A stretch of DNA of 64,000 nt, taken from NCBI RefSeq assembly GCF_030649675.1, contig NZ_JAUTDR010000020.1:19653-83652 (forward strand), in the 5' to 3' direction. Both the position numbers and the translations under genes were made by a program. The notes under the pieces were generated by a model that was given only the letters and a program-made list of their open reading frames with translations, was not told the origin of the DNA and ran no database searches. The stretch comes from Haliea sp. E1-2-M8. Lineage in GTDB: Bacteria > Pseudomonadota > Gammaproteobacteria > Pseudomonadales > Halieaceae. This document shows, one piece after another, positions 1-9,500 of the stretch (the stretch's first letter is position 1; every line of letters starts with the position of its first letter).

Positions 1-611
1 ATGTAGCCGAGGTCTGCCCCCATGGCCTGGGCGGCGAGGATGGCATCGCCGGTGGCGATGGAGCCGGACAACAGCAGCGGGCCGTCAAACCAGGCGCGGA
101 TTTCCTGGACCAGGGCGAAGGGGGAGATCGGTCCGGCGTGGCCGCCGGCGCCGGTGGCCACCGCGATCAGACCATCGGCGCCTTTCTCGATGGCCTTGTG
201 GGCAAAGCGGTTGTTGATGACGTCGTGCAGCACGAGGCCGCCGTAGGAATGCACCGCTTCGTTGACAGACTCCTTGGCTCCCAGGGAGGTGATCACGATC
301 GGCACCTTGTACTTCACACACAGTTCCAGGTCGTGCTGCAGGCGGTCGTTGGAGCCGTGCACGATCTGGTTGACCGCAAAGGGCGCGGCGGGGGTGTCCG
401 GATTGGCCGCGTCCCAGGCCGCCAGCTCGGAGGTGATCTGCTGCAGCCACTCCTCCAGTTTTTCCGCGGGCCGGGCATTCAGCGATGGGAAGGAGCCGAC
501 GATACCGGCCTTGCACTGGGCGATGACCAGGTCCGGGTTGGAAATGATGAACATCGGGGCGGCAAAAGCGGGCAGCCGCAGGCGGCCCTGGAGGGAGGCG
601 GGAAGTGTCAT
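1..611 (-). CDS. Nitronate monooxygenase, C-terminus beyond window
   Basis: FMN-dependent nitronate monooxygenase / 2-nitropropane dioxygenase family TIM barrel, which oxidises alkyl nitronates to carbonyl compounds and nitrite; a cytoplasmic detoxification role is usual for the family. The ATG is at 611 on the minus strand, and 203 codons are present before the left edge cuts the gene. Visible family signatures are an early PMFIISNPDLV segment, GIVGSFPSLNAR, VITSLGAKESVNEAVHSYGG and the glycine-rich VATGAGGHAGPISPF segment that carries the conserved catalytic-region histidine. The barrel continues through LLLSGSIATGDAILAAQAMGAD at the cut. It is divergent from a PadR regulator, and two identical-arm palindromes sit between them, so regulation by that protein is likely. 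Family assignment is firm; the physiological substrate is unknown. Confidence 0.9.
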   Translation of the reverse strand, partial: MTLPASLQGRLRLPAFAAPMFIISNPDLVIAQCKAGIVGSFPSLNARPAEKLEEWLQQITSELAAWDAANPDTPAAPFAVNQIVHGSNDRLQHDLELCVKYKVPIVITSLGAKESVNEAVHSYGGLVLHDVINNRFAHKAIEKGADGLIAVATGAGGHAGPISPFALVQEIRAWFDGPLLLSGSIATGDAILAAQAMGADLGY

Positions 612-647
612 GGTGAGCAGTCTCCGTAGTCTTGGTCAAAATTGGTT

Positions 648-692
648 TATGCAATTTATTGCATAGCCCAATTATATGCAACCTTTTGCATA
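648..692. promoter_or_regulatory. Two tandem palindromic operators, probable PadR sites
   Basis: Two perfect inverted repeats with identical arms: TATGCAA-TTTA-TTGCATA at 648-665 and TATGCAA-CCTT-TTGCATA at 675-692. The centres are 27 bp apart. They lie between the divergent starts at 611 (nitronate monooxygenase) and 750 (PadR regulator). PadR-family proteins commonly bind dyads with ATGCA-like half sites, so autoregulation plus control of the neighbour is the natural inference. Confidence 0.8.
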
Positions 693-749
693 AAAAAGGC
701 GTCGGGGGTAAGCTGGACCAAATTGCCTGGAAGGAGGCCCACCGCCGCC

Positions 750-1295
750 ATGGCCCTGTCCCACGCTATCATGACCGCCCTGCTGGAAGACGAGATGTCC
801 GGCTATGAGCTGGCGAAAGCCTTCGATGTATCGCTGGGCCTGTTCTGGCGTGCCAGCCACCAGCAGATCTACCAGGAGTTGCACAAGCTGGCGGACAAGG
901 GCTGGCTGCGCCGGGAAACCGTGGCCCAGGAGGGCAAGCCGGACAAGATCGTCTACGGCCTCACCGCCGCGGGGCAGGAGGCTCTGTCGGAGTGGGTTCT
1001 GGGTGGCGGCCGGGTGCAGGAAGGCAAGGATGACCTGTTCGTCAAGCTCTACAACCTGGGGCAGGACAATGCCGCCCACCTCGCTGCGGAAGTAAAGCAG
1101 CGCCGCGAAAAGATGATGCAGCGCCTCTACCTGTACGAACGGATTCGCCGCCGCCACTACGCCAGCCCGGAATCCCTGCCGGTGCGGCGCAAGGGCGTGT
1201 ACCTGGCGCTGCTAGCCGGTATCCGCCAGGGCGAGCAGTTCCTGGCCTGGTGTGACGAGGCGCTGGAGATGCTGGCGACAGTGGAGAAATCCTGA
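750..1295 (+). CDS. PadR-family transcriptional regulator
   Basis: A 181-residue PadR repressor: N-terminal winged helix (about residues 1-85, starting MALSHAIMTALLEDEMSGYE with the typical S-Q-IYQEL recognition region) followed by a PadR C-terminal (Vir-type) helical dimerisation domain with an RREKMMQRLYLYERIRRRHY stretch. The ATG at 750 is preferred because an AAGGAGG ribosome site is at 731-737 and homologues start here; the open frame extends to 642 but that extension runs through the operator region. The family represses catabolic or detoxification genes and is released by small phenolic or other ligands. Here the probable target is the divergent nitronate monooxygenase; the ligand is unknown. 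Confidence 0.88.
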   Translation: MALSHAIMTALLEDEMSGYELAKAFDVSLGLFWRASHQQIYQELHKLADKGWLRRETVAQEGKPDKIVYGLTAAGQEALSEWVLGGGRVQEGKDDLFVKLYNLGQDNAAHLAAEVKQRREKMMQRLYLYERIRRRHYASPESLPVRRKGVYLALLAGIRQGEQFLAWCDEALEMLATVEKS

Positions 1296-1307
1296 CCTAC
1301 GGTTGGG

Positions 1308-2336
1308 CTACTCTTCCCAGTTCAGCACGACCTTGCTGGCCTCGCCGGCACTCATCACGTCGAACCCCTGCTGGAAATCCCGGTAGTTCATGCGGTGGGT
1401 AATCACCGGTGAGATGTCCAGCCCCGATTCGATCATCACCGACATCTTGTACCAGGTCTCGTACATCTCGCGGCCGTAGATGCCTTTCAGGGTGAGCATG
1501 TTGAAGATTACGGTGTTCCAGTCGATGGCGGTGTTCTCGCTGGGAATGCCGAGCATCGCCACCTTGCCACCGTGGCACATGTTGGCCAGCAGGTCGCGGA
1601 ACGCCTGCGGGTTGCCGGACATTTCCAGGCCGACGTCGAAGCCCTCGTGCATGCCCAGGGATTTCTGCGCTTCGGCGATGCTTTCGCGGGTTACGTTGAC
1701 GGTGCGGGTCGCGCCCAGAGTGGCGGCCAGCTCCAGGCGCTTGTCGATGACATCGGTGATCACCACATGGCGCGCGCCCGCGTGCCGGCATACCGCCGCC
1801 GCCATGGCGCCGATGGGCCCCGCACCGGTGATCAGGACATCCTCTCCCAGCAGGTCGTACTGCAGGGCGGTGTGGACCGCGTTGCCGAAGGGGTCGAACA
1901 GGGCGGCGACGTCGAGGTCGATGCCAGCGGTGTGTTCCCAGACGTTGGACATGGGCAGGGCCAGGTACTCGGCGAAGGCACCGGCGCGGTCGACCCCGAC
2001 CCCGCTGGTACGGGCGCAGAGGTGGCGCCGTCCCGCCATGCAGTTGCGGCAGCGGCCGCAGACCACGTGGCCCTCGCCGGAGACAATCTGTCCGGGGCGG
2101 AAATCAAGCACGTTCGAGCCCACCTCGACGATCTCGCCGACGAACTCGTGGCCCACCACCATTGGCACCGGGATGGTTTTCTGGGCCCAGGCATCCCAGT
2201 GGTAGATGTGCATGTCGGTCCCGCAGATGGCGGTACGCTTGACCTTGATCAGCACGTCGTTGATGCCGATCCGGGGCTCGGGCACGTCTTGCAGCCAGAG
2301 GCCCGGGGCCGCTTCCTTTTTTACCAGTGCTTTCAT
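1308..2336 (-). CDS. tdh: L-threonine 3-dehydrogenase
   Basis: A 342-residue zinc-dependent medium-chain dehydrogenase that oxidises L-threonine with NAD+ to 2-amino-3-ketobutyrate, in the cytoplasm. The catalytic zinc region is visible (C38 in AICGTD, H63-E64 in VGHEF), and the structural zinc cluster is C93, C96, C99 and C107. The NAD-binding Rossmann glycine motif [12 protein letters not shown] follows near residue 170. Length matches the E. coli enzyme (341). The usual partner, 2-amino-3-ketobutyrate CoA ligase (kbl), is not in this window; glycine produced elsewhere could feed the one-carbon genes just downstream. It diverges from an XRE-cupin regulator with a 90-bp intergenic region holding an imperfect dyad, so that regulator probably controls it. 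Confidence 0.93.
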   Translation of the reverse strand: MKALVKKEAAPGLWLQDVPEPRIGINDVLIKVKRTAICGTDMHIYHWDAWAQKTIPVPMVVGHEFVGEIVEVGSNVLDFRPGQIVSGEGHVVCGRCRNCMAGRRHLCARTSGVGVDRAGAFAEYLALPMSNVWEHTAGIDLDVAALFDPFGNAVHTALQYDLLGEDVLITGAGPIGAMAAAVCRHAGARHVVITDVIDKRLELAATLGATRTVNVTRESIAEAQKSLGMHEGFDVGLEMSGNPQAFRDLLANMCHGGKVAMLGIPSENTAIDWNTVIFNMLTLKGIYGREMYETWYKMSVMIESGLDISPVITHRMNYRDFQQGFDVMSAGEASKVVLNWEE

Positions 2337-2362
2337 ATCCAGTTCACCATTGTGGAAATATT

Positions 2363-2390
2363 CCGGTATAGTAGACGGCGACTATCCCGT
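2363..2390. promoter_or_regulatory. Imperfect inverted repeat between tdh and XRE-cupin regulator
   Basis: CCGGTATAGT at 2363-2372 and ACTATCCCGT at 2381-2390 form an imperfect dyad separated by 8 bp in the 90-bp divergent intergenic region. The site is a candidate operator for the neighbouring regulator; the match is modest and unverified. Confidence 0.4.
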
Positions 2391-2426
2391 ATACAAGAAC
2401 AAATTCTTTTATTGTGGAAGAACGCC

Positions 2427-2999
2427 ATGTCCAAATCCGCCCTTGATCCCGCCAGCCGGGTCCTCTGCGAACGGGTAACCGAGCTACGCCAGCACCACGG
2501 CTTCACTCTCGACCAGCTGGCCGCTGCCTCCGGTGTCAGCCGCTCCATGCTGAGCCAGATCGAGCGCGGCCAGGCCAACCCGACCCTGGCGGTGACCTTT
2601 CGCATTGCCCAGGCCTTCGGCCTCAGTATAGGTGAACTGGTGGATGACCCCCTCGCCAGTGGCTTGATCGAGGTGGTGCGGGGCGATGACCCCGCCAGCC
2701 TGTTCCGCGCCGACAGCGAATGCCAGATCCGTACCCTGTCGCCGCTGCACATGGAGAAGAGCGTCGAGTTCTACGAATTGCAGATCCAGCCCGGCGCCAG
2801 CCTCGACAGCTCGGCCCACTTCAGTGGCACCCGCGAGCTGTTCACGGTCACCGCGGGCAAGGCGGAAATTGTTGCCGGGGGAACCGAGTGCAAGCTGGCG
2901 GCGGGGGATTCCGCGCACTACCGGGCCGATGTCGAACACAGTATTCGCGCCACCGGCAGGGTGGCGCTGCAGGGTTATCTGGTGGTGACCTACAAGTAG
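2427..2999 (+). CDS. XRE-family regulator with C-terminal cupin domain
   Basis: A 190-residue protein with an N-terminal helix-turn-helix of the Cro/CI type (about residues 10-65; LDQLAAASGVSRSMLSQIER is the recognition segment, followed by GQANPTLAVTFRIAQAFG) and a C-terminal cupin barrel (about residues 105-185) containing the SGTRELFTVTAGKAEI strand-turn element. Family members (PuuR/SutR type) typically sense small metabolites, often amines or amino acids, through the cupin. The start at 2427 is the ATG beginning the conserved protein; a much longer open frame upstream runs antisense through tdh and is not real. The divergent arrangement suggests control of tdh. The ligand is not known. 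Confidence 0.86.
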   Translation: MSKSALDPASRVLCERVTELRQHHGFTLDQLAAASGVSRSMLSQIERGQANPTLAVTFRIAQAFGLSIGELVDDPLASGLIEVVRGDDPASLFRADSECQIRTLSPLHMEKSVEFYELQIQPGASLDSSAHFSGTRELFTVTAGKAEIVAGGTECKLAAGDSAHYRADVEHSIRATGRVALQGYLVVTYK

Positions 3000-3146
3000 C
3001 ACGGCGCCGCATCCGGCGGCCGCAGGAGCCTGACAAATCAAACCCCCGTGCCCCGCCTGTATGCTGGCGCGGCCGCGGCAATGCATGGCCGCCGATGCCG
3101 TGGTATACCACCGGTTTCCCCCACGTTCCCGACAGGAGAGGACACC

Positions 3147-3989
3147 ATGCAGGACCTGGATTTCAGCGGCAAGACAGTACTGGTCACCGGCGGCGGCGCC
3201 GGTATCGGCAGGGCGATCGCGGAGGCCTTCGCGGCGCGCGGCGCGGCGCTGGTAGTTGCCGAGATCGATCAGCAGCGCTGCTCGGAACTGGAGGCTGCGC
3301 TGGCGCAGCAGGGAGTGGATGCCCTGGTGTCCTGCACCGATGTCTGCGACAGCGCCGCGGTGAACGCGTTGATGCAGCAGGTGCAGGAGCGCTTTGGCGG
3401 CCTCGATGTGCTGGTCAACAACGTCGGCGATTTTCTCGGCATCATCAAGCCCTTCGCTGCCTGCACCGATGAGGATCTGGAGCGCCTGTACGCCGTCAAC
3501 CTGAGGCATATCTTCACCGTCACCCGGGCGGCCATTCCCCTGCTGCAGGCGCGTGGCAAGGGCGGCAGTATTATCAGCATCTCCTCCATCGAAGCCTTCC
3601 GCGGTATTCCCATGGTCACCACCTACTGCGCCTTCAAGCACGCGATCACCGGCTTTACCCGCAGCCTGGCGCTGGAACTGGGGCCGGACGGCATTCGGGT
3701 CAACGCCATTGCCCCGGAGACCACCGAGACCGCCCAGGTGCGCCCATCCGAGTTGATCGCACCCGAGCACCAGGCACACACCCGGCGCTGGATACCGCTG
3801 GAGCGTTTCGGTACTCCTGAGGACGCCGCCGGTTGTGCGCTGTTCCTGGCCTCCGAACTGTCGGCCTGGGTGACGGGCACCACCATCAACCTCGACGGCG
3901 GCGCGCTGGCGGCGGCGGGCTGGTACCGGGATCCCAATGACCTGTGGACCAATGTGCCGGTGGTGACGGGCAACGGCTTCAATTTCTAG
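3147..3989 (+). CDS. SDR-family NAD(P)-dependent oxidoreductase
   Basis: A 280-residue classical short-chain dehydrogenase. The cofactor motif TGGGAGIG is near residue 14-21, NNVG near 92, the catalytic Ser is in IISISSIEAF near 145, and Tyr/Lys are in YCAFKH near 160. The C-terminus has an unusual tail with WYRDPNDLWTNVPV. An AGGAGAG ribosome site at 3134-3140 supports ATG 3147. The E in VVAEIDQQR at the end of strand 2 suggests NAD rather than NADP preference. The substrate cannot be read from sequence. It lies 160 bp upstream of purU and the sarcosine oxidase operon, in the same orientation, so an amino or methylated-amine catabolic role is possible. Confidence 0.85.
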   Translation: MQDLDFSGKTVLVTGGGAGIGRAIAEAFAARGAALVVAEIDQQRCSELEAALAQQGVDALVSCTDVCDSAAVNALMQQVQERFGGLDVLVNNVGDFLGIIKPFAACTDEDLERLYAVNLRHIFTVTRAAIPLLQARGKGGSIISISSIEAFRGIPMVTTYCAFKHAITGFTRSLALELGPDGIRVNAIAPETTETAQVRPSELIAPEHQAHTRRWIPLERFGTPEDAAGCALFLASELSAWVTGTTINLDGGALAAAGWYRDPNDLWTNVPVVTGNGFNF

Positions 3990-4149
3990 CCCGTTCCTGC
4001 TGCGATAATGGCGCCGGTGCTGTAATGCGCCGGCGTCATGCTTTAGTATTCCCCCCAGTATTGCCAGACCAGCGGCCCGGTTGCCGGACCCGCTGCTGGC
4101 GCCGGCAGGGCAGGACCCTCGCCGTAATCCTCGCAGCCATGGCCCAACA

Positions 4150-5022
4150 ATGACCACAGCAGACTCCGGCACGCCTCGCGCCTACATCCTGTCCTTCCAG
4201 TGCCCCGACCGCCTCGGCGTGGTGGCGAATTACTCGCAGCTGTTCCTGCAGGTGGGCGCCTTCATCACCGAGATTTCCAACTACAGCGACCCGGTGACCG
4301 CGACCTTCCATCTGCGTTGCGTATTTGACGATCGGGCGATGACGGTCACCTTCGAAGAATTCAGCGATCGTTTTGCCGAGCTCGCGACCGAAATGAACAT
4401 GCGCTACCGCCTGCGCCCCGCCGACCAGCTGCCGCGGGTGCTGCTGGCGGTGTCGCGCTACGACCACTGTCTGGTGGCGCTGCTGACCAAGTGGCGTTCG
4501 GGCGCATTGCCGGCGGAAATTGTAGGCGTGGTCAGCAACCACGAGGACTGCCGCAGCCAGGTGGAATGGTACGGCCTGCCGTATCACTACCTGCCGGTGA
4601 CGGCAGAGACCAAGCCGCAGCAGGAGGCGCAGATCCTGGCGCTTATCCATGAGCAGCAGGTGGACCTGCTGGTGCTGGCGCGCTACATGCAAATACTCTC
4701 GGATGACCTGTGCCGGGAATTGGAAGGGCGCGCGATCAACATCCACCATTCGTTCCTGCCGGGCTTCAAGGGAGCCAAGCCTTACCACCAGGCCTATGAT
4801 CGCGGGGTCAAGGTCATTGGTGCCACTGCCCATTACGTGACCCCTGATCTCGACGAGGGGCCGATCATCGCCCAGGAAGTGAAGGCAATCGACCACCAGG
4901 TGTCCGTCGAGCAGATGATCCACCTTGGCCATGACACCGAAGCCACCGCCCTGTCCCACGCCGTGCGTTTGCACTGCGAGGAGCGGGTGCAGCTGAACGG
5001 TCAGCGCACGGTGATTCTCTAG
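4150..5022 (+). CDS. purU: Formyltetrahydrofolate deformylase
   Basis: A 290-residue PurU that hydrolyses 10-formyl-tetrahydrofolate to formate and THF. The N-terminal ACT domain occupies about residues 8-90 (CPDRLGVVANYSQLF), followed by a formyltransferase-fold domain with the catalytic region INIHHSFLPGFKGAKPY (Asn, His) and the DEGPII segment carrying the catalytic Asp. ATG 4150 gives the normal family length; longer in-frame starts would add residues not found in the family. The stop is 4 bp before soxB. PurU in sarcosine or betaine catabolic operons disposes of one-carbon units loaded onto THF by sarcosine oxidase and regenerates free THF. Confidence 0.93.
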   Translation: MTTADSGTPRAYILSFQCPDRLGVVANYSQLFLQVGAFITEISNYSDPVTATFHLRCVFDDRAMTVTFEEFSDRFAELATEMNMRYRLRPADQLPRVLLAVSRYDHCLVALLTKWRSGALPAEIVGVVSNHEDCRSQVEWYGLPYHYLPVTAETKPQQEAQILALIHEQQVDLLVLARYMQILSDDLCRELEGRAINIHHSFLPGFKGAKPYHQAYDRGVKVIGATAHYVTPDLDEGPIIAQEVKAIDHQVSVEQMIHLGHDTEATALSHAVRLHCEERVQLNGQRTVIL

Positions 5023-5026
5023 GCCC

Positions 5027-6277
5027 GTGGAACGCTATTCCGCCTTTGCCCTGCTTAAAAACGCCCTTGGCGGCCATCGCCACTGGCCCCAGGCCTGGCG
5101 CAGCCCGGAGCTGAAGCGGCAGTACGACGTGGTGATCATCGGCGGTGGCGGCCACGGCCTGGCGACCGCCTACTACCTGGCGAAAGTCCACGGCATCAGC
5201 AATATTGCGGTACTGGAAAAGGGCTGGCTGGGGGGCGGTAACACCGGTCGCAATACGGCGGTCAGCCGCTCCAATTATTTCTACCCCGAGAGCACCCGCT
5301 TCTATGAGTACTCCCTGAAGGGCTATGAAAGCCTCGGGCGCGAGCTCAATTTCAATATCATGCTGAGCCAGATCGGCATCATCAATCTGGCCTGCAGCCG
5401 CCACGAACTGGAAATCTTCCGCCGCTGGGCCACCGCGATCCAGGTACAGGGGGTGGACTCCGAGGTGCTGGGCCGGGAGCAGATCGCCACCATGGTGCCG
5501 ATGCTGAACATGAGCGCCAGCGCCCGCTATCCCGTGCACGGGGGATTTATCCAGCGCCGCGGCGGTATCTCTCGCCACGACGCGGTGGCCTGGGGCTATG
5601 CCCGCGCGGCCAGCAGCCTCGGGGTGGATATCATCCAGAACTGTGAGGTCACCGGCATCGAGGTGAGCGACGGCTGCGTGCGCGGGGTCAAGACCAGCCG
5701 CGGCAGCGTGCGCACCGACAAGCTGGGAATGGCGGTGGCGGGGCATAGCACGGTGGTCGCGGCAATGGCGGGGGTGAAACTGCCCATCGTCAGCCAGACC
5801 CTGCAGGCGATGGTGAGCGAGCCAGTCAAGCCCTGCCTGGACCATGTTGTCATGTCGCCCATGGTGCACTGCTACATCTCCCAGTCCGATCGCGGCGAGA
5901 TCGTCATTGGCGGCGGCGCCGACACCCATCCATCCTACGGCCAGCGCGGCAGCCTGCAGTCGACGGAGGCGGTACTCAATGCGGCGGTGGAGCTTTATCC
6001 GATGCTGAGCCGGATGAAGCTGATGCGGCAGTGGGGCGGCATAGTCGACATCGCGCCGGATGCGAGCCCCATCGTATCGAAGACCCCGGTCACCGGTTTC
6101 TACATCAGCACTGGCTGGGGCACCGGTGGCTACAAGGCCATTCCCGCCGGCGGCGAGACCCTCGCCCACACCATCGCCCACGACGCACCGCACCCCTTGG
6201 TGGAGCCCTTCTCCCTGGACCGCTTTGCCCGCGGCCGGCTGATCGATGAAGGCGCCGCGGCCGGCGTGGCGCACTAG
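5027..6277 (+). CDS. soxB: Sarcosine oxidase beta subunit
   Basis: A 416-residue flavoprotein subunit of heterotetrameric sarcosine oxidase, which oxidatively demethylates sarcosine to glycine and passes the methyl group to THF. The start is a GTG at 5027, 4 bp after purU. The dinucleotide-binding motif VIIGGGGHGLATAYY is at residues 36-50, GGGNTGRNTAVSRSNYF follows, and H184 in GGISRHDAVAWGYAR corresponds by position to the histidine that carries covalent FMN in the Corynebacterium enzyme. The C-terminal STGWGTGGYKAIP FAD loop is present. Length agrees with the family (about 405-417). The order purU-soxB-soxD-soxA implies one operon. Confidence 0.95.
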   Translation: MERYSAFALLKNALGGHRHWPQAWRSPELKRQYDVVIIGGGGHGLATAYYLAKVHGISNIAVLEKGWLGGGNTGRNTAVSRSNYFYPESTRFYEYSLKGYESLGRELNFNIMLSQIGIINLACSRHELEIFRRWATAIQVQGVDSEVLGREQIATMVPMLNMSASARYPVHGGFIQRRGGISRHDAVAWGYARAASSLGVDIIQNCEVTGIEVSDGCVRGVKTSRGSVRTDKLGMAVAGHSTVVAAMAGVKLPIVSQTLQAMVSEPVKPCLDHVVMSPMVHCYISQSDRGEIVIGGGADTHPSYGQRGSLQSTEAVLNAAVELYPMLSRMKLMRQWGGIVDIAPDASPIVSKTPVTGFYISTGWGTGGYKAIPAGGETLAHTIAHDAPHPLVEPFSLDRFARGRLIDEGAAAGVAH

Positions 6278-6292
6278 GGTGGCACCGGCGTG

Positions 6293-6586
6293 ATGCGCAT
6301 TGAATGCCCCTGGTGCGGCAGCCGCAGCGAAGACGAGTTCGTCTGTGGCGGCCAGTCACATATCGCGCGCCCGGAGCCGGCCACTGCCAGCGATGCGGAG
6401 TGGGCAGCCTACCTCTACCAGCGCGACAATCCGAAGGGCCTGCATCATGAGCGCTGGTTGCACCGCTTCGGTTGCGGCCAGTGGTTCAATGTGGCGCGGG
6501 ACACCGTGAGCCACAACATCCTGGCCAGCTACCCCATGACCGCCCCCAAACCCGAACTGCCGGATGCGAATGGAGGTGAAGCGTGA
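6293..6586 (+). CDS. soxD: Sarcosine oxidase delta subunit
   Basis: A 97-residue small zinc-binding subunit of sarcosine oxidase. It starts MRIECPWCGSRSEDEF, with the CPWC pair, and has the later HRFGCGQWFNVARDT segment; together these cysteines and a histidine form the structural zinc site of SoxD. ATG 6293 is chosen; a GTG immediately upstream at 6290 is in frame and would add one residue. The stop overlaps the GTG start of soxA (6583-6586), implying translational coupling. SoxD is non-catalytic and stabilises the alpha-beta complex. Confidence 0.93.
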   Translation: MRIECPWCGSRSEDEFVCGGQSHIARPEPATASDAEWAAYLYQRDNPKGLHHERWLHRFGCGQWFNVARDTVSHNILASYPMTAPKPELPDANGGEA

Positions 6587-9500
6587 AGCGCAGCCGCCAG
6601 CGCCTGCCCCATGCACGGGTGGACACCGGGCAGCCGCTGACCTTCCAGTTCGACGGCGAGACCTTCCGCGGTTACGCCGGGGACACCCTGGCCTCGGCGC
6701 TGCTGGCCAACGGAGTCAGCATCGTCGGGCGCAGTTTCAAGCTGCACCGGCCCCGGGGCGTATTCGCCGCCGGCCGGGAAGACGCCAACGCACTGGTGCA
6801 GCTGGAGAGCGGCACCTGGTCCGAGCCGAATGCGCGGGCCGCCCTGGTGCCGTTGTATCAGGGCCTTGTTGCGAAGGGCCAAAATGCCTGGCCGTCGCCG
6901 GACTGGGATTTGCTCGCGGCACTCGGCCTGCTGAAAAAAGTGCTGCCCGCCGGGTTCTACTACAAGACCTTCATCTGGCCCAACTGGAAAAACTGGGAAG
7001 GCCTGGTGCGGCGCCTGGCGGGGCTGGGACGGGCGCCCTCGGCGCCGGATCCGCAGTACTATCTCAAGCAGACCGTGCACGCCGAGGTAGTGGTCGTGGG
7101 CGCCGGCCGCGCGGGGCTGGAGGCGGCCCTGGCGACGGCGCAGGATCCCGCCTGCAGGGTGCTGCTGCTGGATGAGCAGGAGGAGCCCGGCGGCGCCCTG
7201 CTGGCGAGCCCGGATCCGGCGGACCGGACGTGGCTGGCGAGCATGCTGGAGCGTATCGCGCAGTGCCCGAATATCACCCTGATGCCCCGCAGCTCGGTCA
7301 ACGGCTACCATGATCACAACGTGCTGGCCGCCCTACAGCGGGTGGGGAGCCACCTCGGCCCGCAGGCAGACAGTGCAGCGCCGCGGGAGATCTTCTGGCG
7401 AATTTGCGCCGGGCGGGTGGTGCTGGCCACCGGCGCCCTGGAGCGGCCGCTGGTGTTTCCCCATAATGACCGGCCCGGCATCATGCTTGCCGGCGCGGTG
7501 CGGGAGTATACCCATCGCTACGGCCTGACTCTGGGCGAGCGCATCGTCTTCTTTGCCAACAACGATTCCGCCTGGCACACCGCGCTGGAGATGGTGGCGC
7601 ACGGTGTACCGGTAACGGCCATCATTGATGTGCGGCTCGGGGTGGCGCCGGAACTGCTGCGGCGGGCCACGGCGGCCGGGATCGAGGACCGGCTGGGCTA
7701 TAGCGTGGTGCACACCCGCGGCCGGGGAGCGCTCCGCCAGGTGTTGATACAGCGCCTGACCGAGGACGGGGGCGGCCTGCAGGGGCCGCGGGAAACCCTG
7801 GACTGCGACCTGCTGGCGATGTCCGGCGGCTGGACGCCTACGCTGCACCTGTACTCCCAGTCCGGCGGCAAGCTCGCATGGCGGGAAGAGGACACCTGCT
7901 TGGTGCCCGGAACCGCGAACCAGGCGGTGACCGCGGTCGGGCGCGCCAATGGCGACTTCCCTCAACCCCTGCACACACAGGCCCACTGGCTCACGCCCGG
8001 GGTGTCTTCCGACTGCCAGTGGGTGGACTTCCAGTACGACGTCACCGCCGCGGACATCCAGCTGGCGGCTCGGGAAAATTATGTTTCGGTGGAGCACGTC
8101 AAGCGTTACACCACCAACGGCATGTCCGTCGACCAGGGCAAGACCAGTAACGTCAACGGTCTCGGTATCCTGGCGCTGGCCACCAACCGCAGCATTCCCG
8201 AGGTCGGCACCACCCGCTTCCGGCCGCCGTACCATCCCGTGACCATTGGTGCCTGGGCCGGTGTCGAGCTGGGCGCGCTGTATCAGCCGTTTCAGCGCCT
8301 GCCCGCGCACACCTGCCACGCCGCACTGGGCGCCCAGTTTGTGGACATGGGCGGCTGGCAGCGCCCCGAATGCTACCCGCGAGCGGGGGAGAGCGAACAA
8401 CAGGCCATTGCCCGCGAAGTGCTGGCAGTGCGCGGCGCTGTCGGCCTGCTCGACTATTCCCCGCTGGGCAAGCTTGAGGTTCACGGCCCGGACGCCCGCG
8501 AGCTCCTGAACCGCATGTACGTCAACAATCTCGCAACCCTGCCGGTGGGTGCGGCCCGTTACGGCCTGATGCTCAACGAGCAGGGTATTGTGGTGGACGA
8601 CGGCGTGGTGGTCTGCCTGGCGGAGGACCACTTCCTGCTGCATACCACCAGCGGCGGCGCCGCCTCCGTGCACCGCGCCCTGGAGGAGTGGCTGCAATGC
8701 GAGTGGGTGGCGCTGCGGGTGCTGGTGACCAATGTCACCACGCAGTGGGCCACGTTCATGCTCAGTGGCCCCCGGGCCCGCGCAGTGCTGGCGCAGCTGT
8801 CCGGTGATATCGACCTGGGCGGTGACGCCTTTGCCCACATGCAGTTCCGCAGCGGCAGCCTTTGCGGCGTGCCGGTACGCATCCTGCGCGCCAGCTTCAC
8901 CGGCGAAGTGTCCTTCGAGATCAGCGTCCCCGCGGCTTGCGGCGAGTCCCTGTGGGAGGCATTGATGACAGCGGGCGCGTCGCACGGTGTCACCCCATTC
9001 GGCATTGAATCCCTGATGGTGCTGCGCACCGAGAAAGGCTTCCTGCACGTCGGCTCCGACACCGACGGCAACACCATGCCCCAGGACCTGGGCTGGGGTG
9101 GAGCCATTGCCAAACAGTCTGTCGATTTTATTGGTCGCCGCTCCCTGACGCTGGAGGTGGGGCAGGATCCGGAGCGCCTGCAATTCACGGGAATTGCCCT
9201 GCTGGAGGAGTCCGCAACCACAGTCAGCGGCGCTCATGTTCTTTCCGGGGATGGCAAGAGCAGCGCCGGTTATGTCACCTCGGCCTGCTTCAGCCCGACC
9301 CTGGGCCGCGCCGTGGCGCTGGGTATTGTCGCCGGCGCCCGGGCGCGGGTCGGTGAGATCGTATCGGTGTACTACGAGGGCAAGATCCAGCCGGCGCGGC
9401 TGGTGGCGCCCTGCCAGGTCGATCCGGCGGGCACGCGTCTGCAGGCCGATGCCACCACACCGCAGCCGGTCGCACCTCAGCCGGCCGCACCTCAGCCGGC

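Noticed and set aside
4005..4036. Possible terminator hairpin with CGCCGG and CCGGCG arms between the SDR and purU.
   Set aside because: The arms are short, the loop is long and no run of T follows; GC-rich chance pairing is likely.
2484..4172. Long minus-strand open frame of 562 codons opposite the XRE regulator, SDR and purU start.
   Set aside because: It is antisense to clearly conserved genes, lacks any domain and is a common by-product of GC-rich codon use.
7333..9237. Minus-strand open frame of 634 codons opposite soxA.
   Set aside because: The plus-strand SoxA match is unmistakable; the antisense protein has no recognisable family and biased His/Gly/Val composition.
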